A stretch of 64,000 nt of DNA, from positions 1 to 64,000 of the forward strand of contig CADADE010000015.1 of assembly GCA_902786615.1 (NCBI GenBank). Reading direction: 5' to 3'. The notes beneath the pieces are model-generated. The model made no database searches and was not told the origin of the DNA. It saw only the letters and a program-made list of their open reading frames with translations. The translations under genes were made by a program, and so were the position numbers. This stretch comes from Oscillospiraceae bacterium (GTDB taxonomy: Bacteria > Bacillota_A > Clostridia > Oscillospirales > Oscillospiraceae). Below are positions 34,233 to 42,235 of this stretch, piece by piece; position 1 is the stretch's first letter, and each line of letters begins with the position of its first letter.

Positions 34233-36413
34233 TCAGTCGCTGGATATGAGCTCTGTATAATAGCCGCCCTTGGCGTAGAGCTCATCGTGTGTGCCGCGCT
34301 CGACCACCTTGCCCTTATCGAGCACGATGATCTCATCGCAGTCGCGGATGGTGGAAAGACGGTGGGCAATGACGATGCAGGTGATGCCGCGGTCCTTGAC
34401 GGCCTTGACCAACTCGTACTCGGTCTTGGCGTCCAGGGCGGAGGTAGCCTCGTCCATGATGATGATGGAGGGGTCCTGCGCCAGGACGCGGGCGATCTCG
34501 ATACGCTGGCGCTGACCGCCGGACAGGTCCTTGCCGCCCTCGGTGAGCATGCCGTAGAAGCCGCCGTCGCGCGCCATGATGTCGTTGTAGATCTGGGCGT
34601 CACGCGCGGCGAGGATCATCTCAAAGTCCTCGATGGAGTCGTCCCACATCTTGATGTTGTTGGCGATGGTGTCCTCAAAGAGGACAATGTCCTGGTCCAC
34701 AACGGCCACGGAGCCTGTGAAGACGCTGCGGTCGATCTGGCTGATGGGCTTGCCGTCAAAGAGGATCTCCCCGCTCCAGGGCTGGTACAGGCCGGAGATG
34801 AGCTTGGAGAGCGTGGACTTGCCGCAGCCGGAGCTGCCGACGAAGGCGACGCGGCTGCCGGGCTTCATGCTCATGGAGAAATTCTCGATAAGTGGCTTGC
34901 CCAGGCGGGAATAGCCGAAGCACACGTTCTTGAGCTCCACCGCGCCGGAGAGCTTGGAGTAGTCCGCCTCTTCCTCCAGGGGCGTATCGCTGAAGGAGGG
35001 GTCCGCAGGGTACTGCATCACGTCCTCGACGCGCTCCATGTCGGTGCGCATCTCCTGGATGGTCTGCCCGGCGCTGACAAGCGTCATTGCGGGAGACATG
35101 AAGGAGGTCAGAAAGCCCTGGAAGGTCACAATCGCGCCCAGGGTGAAGCGCCCCTGCATCGTAAGCCAGACGCCGATGACCATAACGGCGGAGCTTGCGA
35201 TGGTGGACAGGACCGCGGGGATCGCGCCGAGGTACTGATTGAGCTTGGCAAACTTCACCTTCTGGGTGTTGACTGAGGCCTGGTAGCCCGCCCACTTCTG
35301 GAAGTAGCCGTTCTCGGCGCCGCTGGCCTTGATGGTCTCCACCATCTGGATGCCGGAGACCGTGGCGGAGGCGAGCTTGCCGGAGTCGCGCATCTGTACG
35401 CGGGTGATGTTCACGCGCTTTTTGGAGATGATCTGCGAGACGAGCAGGTTCAGCACAATGGTCACAATGCCCACGAGAGTGAGCAGGGGGCTGAGCTTGA
35501 GCATGACGATCAGATAGAAGAACATCATGATCGTGTTGAGCAGCAGCGGTGTGAAGGTGTTCACCAGGGTGCTTGCGATGGTGGCGTTGGTGTTCTGGCG
35601 CTGGAGGATGTCGCCCGCCATGCGCTGAGAGAAAAACTCCATCGGCATGCGCAGGATCTTCCACATGTACTCACTGCTGCCGACGACGCTCATCTTGCCG
35701 TCGATCTTGCGGGAATAGATCGCCTGCACCCAGGCGACGACCACCTGGGCAAAGGCCATCACCGACATGAGGACGATAAAGGGCATCAGCAGCTCCCGGT
35801 TCTCGCCGGTCAGAAGGCGGTCCATGAAGAAGCGGCTGAATATGGGGTTGAGGATACCGAAGAGGTAGCCGATCACGGTGCTGAGCAGCACGAAGGCCAC
35901 CGCCGCGCCCGCGCCCTTGAGGCGCTTGCGGGCAAATTCGAGGGTGCTCTTGGGCTTGCCGCCGGGCTGAAAGTCGGGGCCGGGCGTGATCTGGAGGCAC
36001 ACGCCGGTAAAGGCCGCGTCAAAGTCCTCCATGGTCACCTTGACCTCGCCCCGGGCGGGGTCGTTTATGTAGGCGTGGTTGCCCTTGAAGCCGTTCAGCA
36101 CGACAAAGTGGTTGAAGTTCCAGTGGATGATGCAGGGCAGCAGGATCTCTTCCTTGAGCGAGGAAAGCTCGCAGCGGTAGCCCTGGGCCTCGAAGCCGTA
36201 GCTGCGGGCGGCGATCAGGATATTTTTGGCGCTCGACCCGTCACGGGACACGCCGCAGTCCAGACGCACCTGCTCAAGCGGCACCCACTTGTCGTAGTAG
36301 GCCATCACCATGGCGAGAGAGGCCGCGCCGCATTCCAGCGCCTCCATCTGCATGACGACCGGGACCTTGGCCACGCCGCCGCTCACCGGTTTTTTGACTG
36401 TATTCGTTGCCAT
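34233..36413 (-). CDS. NHLM-type ABC exporter with N-terminal C39 peptidase
   Basis: 726 residues. The C39 domain is intact: Cys28 in ALECGAASLAM, His102 in HWNFNHFVVLNG and Asp118 in YINDPARG. Then six transmembrane helices (about 160-450) and an ABC ATPase with Walker A GSSGCGKST, signature LSGGQRQRIEIARVL, Walker B IIIMDEATSAL and IAHRLST. It would cleave the substrate after Gly-Gly and export it. A matching GG-leader peptide is encoded at the end of the operon. GGGAGA serves the ATG. Confidence 0.92.
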   Translation of the reverse strand: MATNTVKKPVSGGVAKVPVVMQMEALECGAASLAMVMAYYDKWVPLEQVRLDCGVSRDGSSAKNILIAARSYGFEAQGYRCELSSLKEEILLPCIIHWNFNHFVVLNGFKGNHAYINDPARGEVKVTMEDFDAAFTGVCLQITPGPDFQPGGKPKSTLEFARKRLKGAGAAVAFVLLSTVIGYLFGILNPIFSRFFMDRLLTGENRELLMPFIVLMSVMAFAQVVVAWVQAIYSRKIDGKMSVVGSSEYMWKILRMPMEFFSQRMAGDILQRQNTNATIASTLVNTFTPLLLNTIMMFFYLIVMLKLSPLLTLVGIVTIVLNLLVSQIISKKRVNITRVQMRDSGKLASATVSGIQMVETIKASGAENGYFQKWAGYQASVNTQKVKFAKLNQYLGAIPAVLSTIASSAVMVIGVWLTMQGRFTLGAIVTFQGFLTSFMSPAMTLVSAGQTIQEMRTDMERVEDVMQYPADPSFSDTPLEEEADYSKLSGAVELKNVCFGYSRLGKPLIENFSMSMKPGSRVAFVGSSGCGKSTLSKLISGLYQPWSGEILFDGKPISQIDRSVFTGSVAVVDQDIVLFEDTIANNIKMWDDSIEDFEMILAARDAQIYNDIMARDGGFYGMLTEGGKDLSGGQRQRIEIARVLAQDPSIIIMDEATSALDAKTEYELVKAVKDRGITCIVIAHRLSTIRDCDEIIVLDKGKVVERGTHDELYAKGGYYTELISSD

Positions 36414-36424
36414 CGGCGTCTCCC

Positions 36425-36841
36425 TCAGCTGAACAGGAGGTCCAGCACCTGTGTGGTCTTATAGGTAATGCGGACAGGATAAAAGCCGTCTGAAAGGGTC
36501 GTATTTGCCGTGGCAATGTAAAGGCCGTTCGTGTCCCGCCCGATGTTCGAAACCGTGGTCTGCGTGTCGCCGGCGCTCACGGGCATGCCGACCTCCACGT
36601 TCTTGGCGAACTGCTGCTCGTCAAAGCGGATGGTCATGACGCCGTTTTTCACCTCGGATGTGCCGGTCACGGCGCTTTCGATCCTGGCGACGGAGCTCCA
36701 GAGCAGAAGACCGGCAAGCAGCAGAATAATTGCCGCGAGAATGATCCAGACCGAGGGGCTGGTGACGCGCAGATAGTCGTTGAGCTGTTCGGGCGACGAA
36801 ATGCGGTCCAGGCTTTTTTCGCGGTAGATTTTTTGGTCCAT
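36425..36841 (-). CDS. Minimal HlyD-like secretion protein of the NHLM operon
   Basis: 138 residues: a cytoplasmic N-terminus with SLDRISSPEQLNDYLRVTSP, one transmembrane helix (about 32-50), and a short extracellular beta domain (SAVTGTSEVKNGVMTIRF, GMPVSAGDTQTTVSNIGRD). The N-terminal pattern R-x-x-S-P-E-x-L-x-x-x-L matches NHLM secretion proteins, but those are usually far longer and carry coiled-coil arms, which are absent here. The gene is complete, with in-frame neighbours, so it is a reduced version rather than an obvious truncation. Likely the adaptor for the two ABC proteins. Confidence 0.75.
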   Translation of the reverse strand: MDQKIYREKSLDRISSPEQLNDYLRVTSPSVWIILAAIILLLAGLLLWSSVARIESAVTGTSEVKNGVMTIRFDEQQFAKNVEVGMPVSAGDTQTTVSNIGRDTNGLYIATANTTLSDGFYPVRITYKTTQVLDLLFS

Positions 36842-36870
36842 GGCTGTTTCTCCTTCGTCGATGCGTCCGC

Positions 36871-37173
36871 TCAGGCCTCGATCGTCAGGATATCAATAAA
36901 GCCGGTCACCTCAAAGATTTCCATGATGACATCGCTCACATGCAGGATCTTCATGCCGCCCTTTTTGGACATCATCTTCTGGGCGCTCAGCAGCACGCGC
37001 AGTCCGGCGGAGGAGATGTACTCCAGCTTCTCAAAGTCCAGGATCAGGCTGTCCGCGCCGTCCAGCGCGGCCTTGAGCTCCGTCTCGAGCTGGGGCGCGG
37101 TGGTGGTGTCCAGGCGGCCCTCCAGGGCGACCGTCAGGGTTTTTCCGTCGAGTTTCTTTTCGATATTCAGCAT
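36871..37173 (-). CDS. STAS-domain anti-sigma factor antagonist-like protein
   Basis: 100 residues, a single STAS domain (KLDGKTLTVALEGRLDTTTAP, LILDFEKLEYISSAGLRVLLSAQKMM). The loop ISSAGL keeps serines where SpoIIAA/RsbV relatives are phosphorylated. AGGAGG before the ATG and a strong promoter (37252-37280) make it the first gene of the NHLM export operon. No anti-sigma kinase or sigma factor is nearby. A second STAS domain is encoded at 40.8-41.0 kb, fused to an adenylate ligase. Confidence 0.88.
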   Translation of the reverse strand: MLNIEKKLDGKTLTVALEGRLDTTTAPQLETELKAALDGADSLILDFEKLEYISSAGLRVLLSAQKMMSKKGGMKILHVSDVIMEIFEVTGFIDILTIEA

Positions 37174-37251
37174 TTTGGGTTCCTCCTGTTTTTCTTGAAG
37201 CGCAGGCGCCGTTTGGTCTCTCCCCCGTCCCGCGCATATAATAACAGGGTA

Positions 37252-37280
37252 ATTATACTATTGCGCCCGAATAAAATCAA
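37252..37280 (-). promoter_or_regulatory. Sigma-A promoter of the STAS/NHLM export operon
   Basis: Minus-strand -35 TTGATT (37275-37280), 17-base spacer, consensus -10 TATAAT (37252-37257), about 80 bases before the STAS gene. Confidence 0.85.
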
Positions 37281-37317
37281 CAATTACCTAAAATTAATAA
37301 TTCTGAAGAATAAAAAA

Positions 37318-37500
37318 TATGCGTATCGGGTTTCATCAGCTTCTAAGCTCCCTTTGCGAAAGGGAGCTGTCACAGCCGATCTCCCGCGAGGCTGTGACTG
37401 AGGGATCGGCCGAGTTGTGCTAAGCTTAAACGGAGCCTTGCTTAGATCCTGTTTCGATCCCTCCGGCCTTCGGCCACCTCCCTTTTTCCAAAGGGAGGTC
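37318..37500 (+). repeat. Interspersed hairpin repeat, family B copy with family A end
   Basis: Starts TATGCGTATCGGGTTTCATC, like the ends of family A, then carries the AGCTCCCTTTGCGAAAGGGAGCT hairpin, ACAGCCGATCTCCCGCGAGGCTGT, GACTGAGGGATCGGCC, and at the far end GGATCGAAAC-related and CCGGCCTTCGGCC blocks with CCTCCCTTT...AAAGGGAGG. A near-mirror copy lies at 57839-58014. With the hairpin at 37599-37626 it fills the 505-bp gap between the STAS and SDR genes, which otherwise contains only the promoter at 37252. Confidence 0.85.
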
Positions 37501-37598
37501 AATGTGTAGGCAAATCCTCAAGCCTGTCATTCCGAGCAAAAACGCAGGGGCCGATTCCCAGATCAGCCCGCCGAAAACCGCAGAATGCTGCAAAACGG

Positions 37599-37626
37599 TG
37601 GGCCGATGAGGGCATCGGCCCCTACG
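37599..37626. repeat. Hairpin repeat family C, copy 1
   Basis: GGGCCGATGAGGGCATCGGCCC followed by CTACG; the reverse complement occurs at 42236-42265. It is a perfect self-complementary hairpin located just after the SDR stop. Confidence 0.8.
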
Positions 37627-37678
37627 GCGTTCATCTCTATGCAGGGGCTGTCTCGTTTTTCCACAGCTCCCCGGAGCT

Positions 37679-38326
37679 TTACCAGATAAAATTGGACTTG
37701 AGCATTTCGCCGTTGTCGATCAGCAGATCTTCCCCGGTCATGGAGCGGTTGACCGCCGTGAGATACCAGGCGAGATCCGCGATCTCCCCCGCCTCGCACC
37801 ATTTGCCCAAAAGCGTCTCCGCCTTGACGGCGGCGTAGAGCCTGTCGCTTTCGAGGATATGGCGGTTCATGGGCGTGACGACCCCGCCGGGCGAGATGCT
37901 GTTGCAGGTGACGCCGCGCGCGGCAAGGCGCAGGGCGAGATTTTTCATGTAGCCGACAAGGCCCGCCTTGCTCGCCACATAGAGCGGAAACTCCGCGCCG
38001 TTTCGCGCCGAGGCCGAGGCGATGAAGAGCACCGAGCGCAGGGCGGGACTGTCCAGAAAGCGCTCCGTAAAGCGGATCGTGCCCTTGAGGTTTACGTCGA
38101 TGGCGTCGGCCTCCTCGATGGTCCCGGCAGAGTTCACCAGGATTTCCGGATCGGGCAGCTCTGCCCGCACGTCCTCCCGGACGTCGTGGCGCAGATGGTG
38201 ATAGCGGGGATGCGTGACGGGGCTCTCGCTCAGATCGAAGCCCCAGACCTCGCCCCCCTCCCGGAGAAACCGTTCGGCAATGGCAAGGCCGATCCCGCTT
38301 GCGCTGCCGCTGACAAAGACCCTCAT
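37679..38326 (-). CDS. Short-chain dehydrogenase/reductase
   Basis: 215 residues, a compact SDR. N-terminal NAD(P) motif GSASGIGLAIAE (TGxxxGxG variant with Ser), NSAGTIEE, catalytic Ser in FIASASARNG and YVASK (Tyr/Lys), then ISPGGVVTPM. An acidic residue after beta 2 (GFDLSES) suggests NAD preference. Its ATG overlaps the stop of the VUT transporter gene by 4 bp, so both are under the leader riboswitch. Substrate unknown; no queuosine enzyme of this type is known to me. Confidence 0.88.
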   Translation of the reverse strand: MRVFVSGSASGIGLAIAERFLREGGEVWGFDLSESPVTHPRYHHLRHDVREDVRAELPDPEILVNSAGTIEEADAIDVNLKGTIRFTERFLDSPALRSVLFIASASARNGAEFPLYVASKAGLVGYMKNLALRLAARGVTCNSISPGGVVTPMNRHILESDRLYAAVKAETLLGKWCEAGEIADLAWYLTAVNRSMTGEDLLIDNGEMLKSNFIW

Positions 38327-39033
38327 GCAGCCTGGGGCGCGGGCTGCCCTTTAAACAGGCCGCGGGAGAGGCGGTAGCCCACCGGAGAGAAGAACACCTC
38401 AAACACAAGCTCCAGCAGCGCGCCGGTCAGGGCGCAGGTGAAGCACTGCAGCAGACTCCAGCCGAAGAAGACCTTGCTGACCAGCAGGGCGAAAACCAGG
38501 TTGTCCGCAAACTGGGCGACGAAGGTGGAGACATAGGCGCGCACGGCAAAGCCGCCGAAGCCCCTGTCCTCCCCCAGCTTTGTGCCGATGCCGTAGTTGA
38601 GGAAGTTGTTGAGCGCGGCGGAGACAAGAAAGGCCACGGAGCTGCCGAGGATGATGAACCAGGTGCCGCCGAAGGTGTTGTTGAGGGCGGTGTTCAAAAT
38701 CTCCTCGCTCCCCTCGACAAAGCTCTCGCCCCATACGCCGGGAATGCGGCTGGCGATAAAGAAGATAAGCGCCATCAGAAGGTTCATCCCGAGCGCCGCG
38801 ACGGAGAGCATCGTGGCTGCCCCGGGGCCGAAGCCCTGGGTCAGGATATCCATGCACAGGAAGGTCAGCCAGGAAAACAAAATCCCGCAATCCAGCGCCA
38901 GCCAGTCCACGCCGGTGTTGATGCTCTTGTTGGCCAGCAGGTTCATCCCCACAATGGAGAGAAACAGCAGCGACACAAGCAGCGGCGGAACTGCGCGCAT
39001 AAGATCGCGGAAATCGGACATTGCTTTTTTCAT
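38323..39033 (-). CDS. VUT-family (YhhQ-like) queuosine precursor transporter
   Basis: 236 residues with about six membrane segments. Family features: LANKSINTG near helix 1, DCGILFSWLTFLCMDILTQGFG, RAYVSTFVAQFADNLVFALLV, and FEVFFSPVGYRLSRG near the end. VUT proteins import preQ0/preQ1 or related deazapurines. The 5' leader contains a preQ1-I-like pseudoknot that overlaps the ribosome binding site (39043-39080), which strongly supports this substrate class. AAGGAG at 39043-39048 serves the ATG. Co-transcribed with an SDR gene. Confidence 0.88.
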   Translation of the reverse strand: MKKAMSDFRDLMRAVPPLLVSLLFLSIVGMNLLANKSINTGVDWLALDCGILFSWLTFLCMDILTQGFGPGAATMLSVAALGMNLLMALIFFIASRIPGVWGESFVEGSEEILNTALNNTFGGTWFIILGSSVAFLVSAALNNFLNYGIGTKLGEDRGFGGFAVRAYVSTFVAQFADNLVFALLVSKVFFGWSLLQCFTCALTGALLELVFEVFFSPVGYRLSRGLFKGQPAPQAA

Positions 39034-39042
39034 GATTCAATT

Positions 39043-39080
39043 CTCCTTGTTTTTTTAAGGTGGTTTTCAAGAGACACCTT
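39043..39080 (-). promoter_or_regulatory. Candidate preQ1-I riboswitch controlling the VUT transporter
   Basis: Minus-strand RNA: P1 AAGGUG (39075-39080) pairs with CACCUU (39057-39062) around a 12-base loop UCUCUUGAAAAC; an A-rich strand of seven A follows; then CAAG (39046-39049) pairs with CUUG of the loop (39068-39071) to form an H-type pseudoknot. The CAAG strand runs into the AAGGAG ribosome binding site, so ligand binding would block translation. Size (38 nt), A-tract and pseudoknot order match preQ1 class I. It lies directly before a queuosine-precursor transporter gene. Confidence 0.8.
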
Positions 39081-39117
39081 TATTGGATTACAGCCGTTCT
39101 TGTGAACAACTTGCGGT

Positions 39118-39146
39118 ATCATATCACGCCCCGCCGAAAAATGCAA
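39118..39146 (-). promoter_or_regulatory. Promoter of the VUT-SDR operon
   Basis: Minus-strand -35 TTGCAT (39141-39146), 17-base spacer, -10 TATGAT (39118-39123). The start would fall near 39111, about 30 bases before the riboswitch stem. Confidence 0.7.
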
Positions 39147-39163
39147 GTGTTTTCGGCGGGGCG
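39127..39163. terminator. Hairpin after the adenylate-ligase gene
   Basis: CGCCCCGCCGAAAA (39127-39140) pairs with TTTTCGGCGGGGCG (39150-39163), a 14-bp perfect stem with the -35 box of the next promoter in its loop. It follows the ligase stop and probably ends that transcript. Confidence 0.7.
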
Positions 39164-39170
39164 GTGACGT

Positions 39171-41057
39171 TTATTTCTTCATGGCGTTGATGCGGATGAT
39201 GGCGTCCTGGCGGAGCGTCACGGTGTCGATCTTGCCGCTGCCGAGCAGGGGCAGGGCGTCATAGAGCAGGAAGAAGGACGGCACCTTGTAGCGGGCAAGG
39301 CGCGCGGAGAGGGCTTCGCGGGCGCGCTCGGCGTCGAAGGCCGCGCCCTCCGCGCACACGAGGCAGGCGCAGACCTCTTCCCCGAAAAACTCGCTCGGCA
39401 CGCCGATGACCTTGGCGGTCACGACGCCGTCAAGCTCGGTGAGGGCGGTTTCGATCTCGCCGGGCATGACGTTCTCGCCGCCGCGGATGATAAGCTCCTT
39501 GTAGCGCCCCTCGAGGTGCAGATAGCCCTCCTCATCCAGATAGCCGCGGTCCCCGGTGTGGAGCCAGCCGCCGGCGTCGATGGACTGCTCCTGCGGCGCG
39601 AGGCGGTAATAGCCGCCCATGAGGCTGTAGCCCTGCACCAGGATTTCGCCCGGCTCCCCGGCGGGGCAGTCCTTCCCCGTCGCGGGATCGGCCACGCGAA
39701 AGCTCACTCCGTCCAGCAGCCGCCCGACGGTGTGCATGACATGCTCCTCCGTGTCCACATAGTCCGTGATGCTCACAGGGGCCATCTCGCTCAGGCCGTA
39801 GGAGGAGAGGAAGTGGTTTTCCGGCATGGCCTTCTGAAAACGCTCCATCTGCGCGCGCGTGGCGGCTGCGGCGGAGATGATCGTGCAGCGCAGGGTAGAG
39901 AGCTTCTCCGGCGTGAAGTCCTTGTTGTTGACCAGGGCAACGAGCATGGACGGCACGGAGTGGAACACCGTGCAGCGCTCCCGGCTGATCATGTCGAGGA
40001 TGGTGTTCGAGCGGACGTCCTTCGGCAGATAGATCAGCGCGTCGGCGCAGGAGCCCGCGATCAGGCCCGCGACCAGGCCGAAGATATGGAACATCGGCAG
40101 GATCAGGCAGATTTTGTCCTTATTTTGAAGCTTCTGGGTTCCGGCGCTCGCCGCGGAGGCACGCAGGACGCTCCAGCCGGACAGCAGCACGCCCTTCGGG
40201 GTGCCGGTATAGCCGGAGGTGAAGATCATCAGGGCGGGGTCGTCTCCCTCCACGGACTCCATGGGGACGTTCGTCTTCTCCCCGATCCGGGCGCGGAAAT
40301 CCACGGAGCTTCGCACATCGTAAAAGCCCCGGAGCCTGTCTCCTGCGGCCTTCTGGATCGCGGCGAGAAAGGCGGTCTCGTCCTTCATCTCCATGATCTC
40401 GCCGTAGCACAGGACTTCCGCGTCCCCGCCGCGCATGACCTTGGCGATCTCCGCCGCTTTGAGGCCGGGGTTTATCAGCGCCGCCACCGCGCCGAGCTTC
40501 TGCACGGCGAAGAAACTATAGACCCAGTTGGCGGAGTTTCGCCCGCAGATGGCCACATGGGTCCCGCGGCGTACGCCCCGCGCGGCGAGGTCGGAGGCGA
40601 TGATCTCCGCGCACGCGTCGATCTCCGCCCAGGTATGCGCGCCCGCCTCGCTGATGATCGCGGTGCGCTCCCCCGCCTCGCGCCGCTTCCGCGCGAGAAA
40701 GTCACGGAAGGAGAGGCGTGTTTGATCGCCCGGCTGCGCCTCTTCCATAGCGGCGGGGGCCGCGCTTACCGGGAAGAAGTCCCCGAAGCCGGTGGTTTTC
40801 AGGGCTTCCAGCACGCGCGGGCGCACGTTATTTAGGCGCATGACGCCCTCGGGAAATCGGCGGCGGGCGATCAGCAGCTCGCGCAGTCCGGCAAGGGTGG
40901 CGCAGTTCAAGCCGCCGAGCTCCAGGATCAGGCGCTTTGCGTCCGACGGGACGGACGCGAGTGCCGCGCGGGTCTCCTGGGCCGTGTCAGGGTCGAGCCT
41001 GCCGCCGAGGCAGAGCTCCCACACGCCGGGTTCGGGCTGCTTGGTGATGATTTGCAT
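39171..41057 (-). CDS. STAS domain fused to acyl/aryl-CoA synthetase (AMP-binding) enzyme
   Basis: 628 residues from the ATG at 41057, with AAGGAG at 41065-41070. Residues 1-105 form a STAS domain (ELCLGGRLDPDTAQETRAAL, LILELGGLNCATLAGLREL) whose usual Ser-rich loop reads CATLAGL, so the phosphosite seems lost. Residues 125-628 are an ANL adenylate-forming enzyme: MIFTSGYTGTPKGV, SSYGLSEMAPVS, LHTGDRGYLDEEGYLHLEGR, ELIIRGGENVMPGEIE and the C-terminal lysine in GSGKIDTVTLR. It activates a carboxylate as acyl-AMP and probably acyl-CoA; substrate unknown. It follows a GT2-GtrA gene by 25 bp and lies near the STAS/NHLM operon. Confidence 0.88.
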   Translation of the reverse strand: MQIITKQPEPGVWELCLGGRLDPDTAQETRAALASVPSDAKRLILELGGLNCATLAGLRELLIARRRFPEGVMRLNNVRPRVLEALKTTGFGDFFPVSAAPAAMEEAQPGDQTRLSFRDFLARKRREAGERTAIISEAGAHTWAEIDACAEIIASDLAARGVRRGTHVAICGRNSANWVYSFFAVQKLGAVAALINPGLKAAEIAKVMRGGDAEVLCYGEIMEMKDETAFLAAIQKAAGDRLRGFYDVRSSVDFRARIGEKTNVPMESVEGDDPALMIFTSGYTGTPKGVLLSGWSVLRASAASAGTQKLQNKDKICLILPMFHIFGLVAGLIAGSCADALIYLPKDVRSNTILDMISRERCTVFHSVPSMLVALVNNKDFTPEKLSTLRCTIISAAAATRAQMERFQKAMPENHFLSSYGLSEMAPVSITDYVDTEEHVMHTVGRLLDGVSFRVADPATGKDCPAGEPGEILVQGYSLMGGYYRLAPQEQSIDAGGWLHTGDRGYLDEEGYLHLEGRYKELIIRGGENVMPGEIETALTELDGVVTAKVIGVPSEFFGEEVCACLVCAEGAAFDAERAREALSARLARYKVPSFFLLYDALPLLGSGKIDTVTLRQDAIIRINAMKK

Positions 41058-41082
41058 AAGATAACTCCTTTTTGAGATGGGT

Positions 41083-42207
41083 TTATTTCTTCTTAAACAC
41101 CCATTTTTTCTGGATGAAATAGCTGATGAAAAACAGGGCCGTCTCCACCGCGATCTTGACAAAGGTGGCAAGCCAGGGCGAGGCGATCTGCAGCCACGAC
41201 ACCAGCGCCGTGAGGCAGACCATGGAGATGAGCGTCTGCGGGATGCAGAGGCAGTAATATTTCACGAAGGCCTTGCCGTGGTCGCGCTTGTTCTCAAAGA
41301 CCCAGCGGTCATTGAGCGTGAAGTTGAAGAGCGAGGACGCAGCGCGCGCGAGGCCCTGGGCGATGGGCGACACGAGATGCGCCGCGACGCGCCCCTGCAG
41401 AGAAGAAAACAGGATGTGGTAAAGCCCGTTATCCAGCAGGAAGGACAGCGTGGAGCTTACCAGATAGCGAAAGCCGCAGCCCGTGATGAGAAAGCGGAGC
41501 ATCACCTTTGTGATGCGCCAGGAGTCCTTCACGGCGTTATAGTGGGAGCTGTAATCGTCCGGGTCATAGACCGTCTCGATGGGCTGCTCGATAAAGGGGA
41601 TGCCGAGGCGCTTCATGTACAGGAGCATGTTCGTCTCATACTCAAAGCGCTCGCCCTCGATCTCGCAGAAGGTTTTGAGGTGCCTGGCCGGGATGGCGCG
41701 CAGGCCCGTCTGCGTGTCGGAGAGCTTAATGCCGAAGAGGACGCGGAAAAAGCGCGAGGTGGTTTTGTTTCCCGCCACGGAGCGCGGCGGGATGCCGGGG
41801 AGACTGAAATCCCGGCAGCCGAGGACCACGCCGTTTTCCTGCTCCAGCATCCGCTGCCCGCAGGCGATGATGTCCTTTGTCAGGTGTTGGCCGTCCCCGT
41901 CGATGGTGATAACGCCGCGAAGCTGCGGCAAATGCTCCAGCACATAGGCGAAGGCGGTCTTGAGCGCGCGGCCCTTGCCTTTGTTGACCGCGTGGGTCAG
42001 CACGGTGCAGCCGGGCTTTTGCGCGGCCTCGTCAAAGAAGTGCTTCCTCTCGGCGCGGCTCCCGTCGTCCACGATGACAATATGCCGAAAGCCTGCCGCA
42101 AGCAGGCCCTCGACCACCTTCTGAAATTTGCCGTCCGGGTCCAGCGACGGCAGCACGATCGCCGTACATTCCCGGCAGTCGGGTGTTTTCTCCTCAAGCA
42201 AGGTCAA
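41083..42207 (-). CDS. GT2 (polyprenyl-phosphate glycosyltransferase) fused to GtrA domain
   Basis: 374 residues from a TTG at 42207 with AGAAGGGA upstream. Residues 15-230 are a DPM1-like GT2 domain (VLPSLDPDGKFQKVV, IVIVDDGS, GKGRALKTAF, ITIDGDGQH, LSDTQTGLRAI, ERFEYETNML); residues 245-374 are a four-helix GtrA domain (FRYLVSSTLSFLLDNGLYHIL, SSLFNFTLNDRWVF). Such enzymes transfer a sugar to undecaprenyl phosphate and flip it for outside glycosylation. Its neighbours are envelope-related on both sides. A ligase with STAS domain follows in the same operon. Confidence 0.9.
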   Translation of the reverse strand: MTLLEEKTPDCRECTAIVLPSLDPDGKFQKVVEGLLAAGFRHIVIVDDGSRAERKHFFDEAAQKPGCTVLTHAVNKGKGRALKTAFAYVLEHLPQLRGVITIDGDGQHLTKDIIACGQRMLEQENGVVLGCRDFSLPGIPPRSVAGNKTTSRFFRVLFGIKLSDTQTGLRAIPARHLKTFCEIEGERFEYETNMLLYMKRLGIPFIEQPIETVYDPDDYSSHYNAVKDSWRITKVMLRFLITGCGFRYLVSSTLSFLLDNGLYHILFSSLQGRVAAHLVSPIAQGLARAASSLFNFTLNDRWVFENKRDHGKAFVKYYCLCIPQTLISMVCLTALVSWLQIASPWLATFVKIAVETALFFISYFIQKKWVFKKK

Positions 42208-42235
42208 TAATTCCCTTCTTTTCCGATTTGAATAT

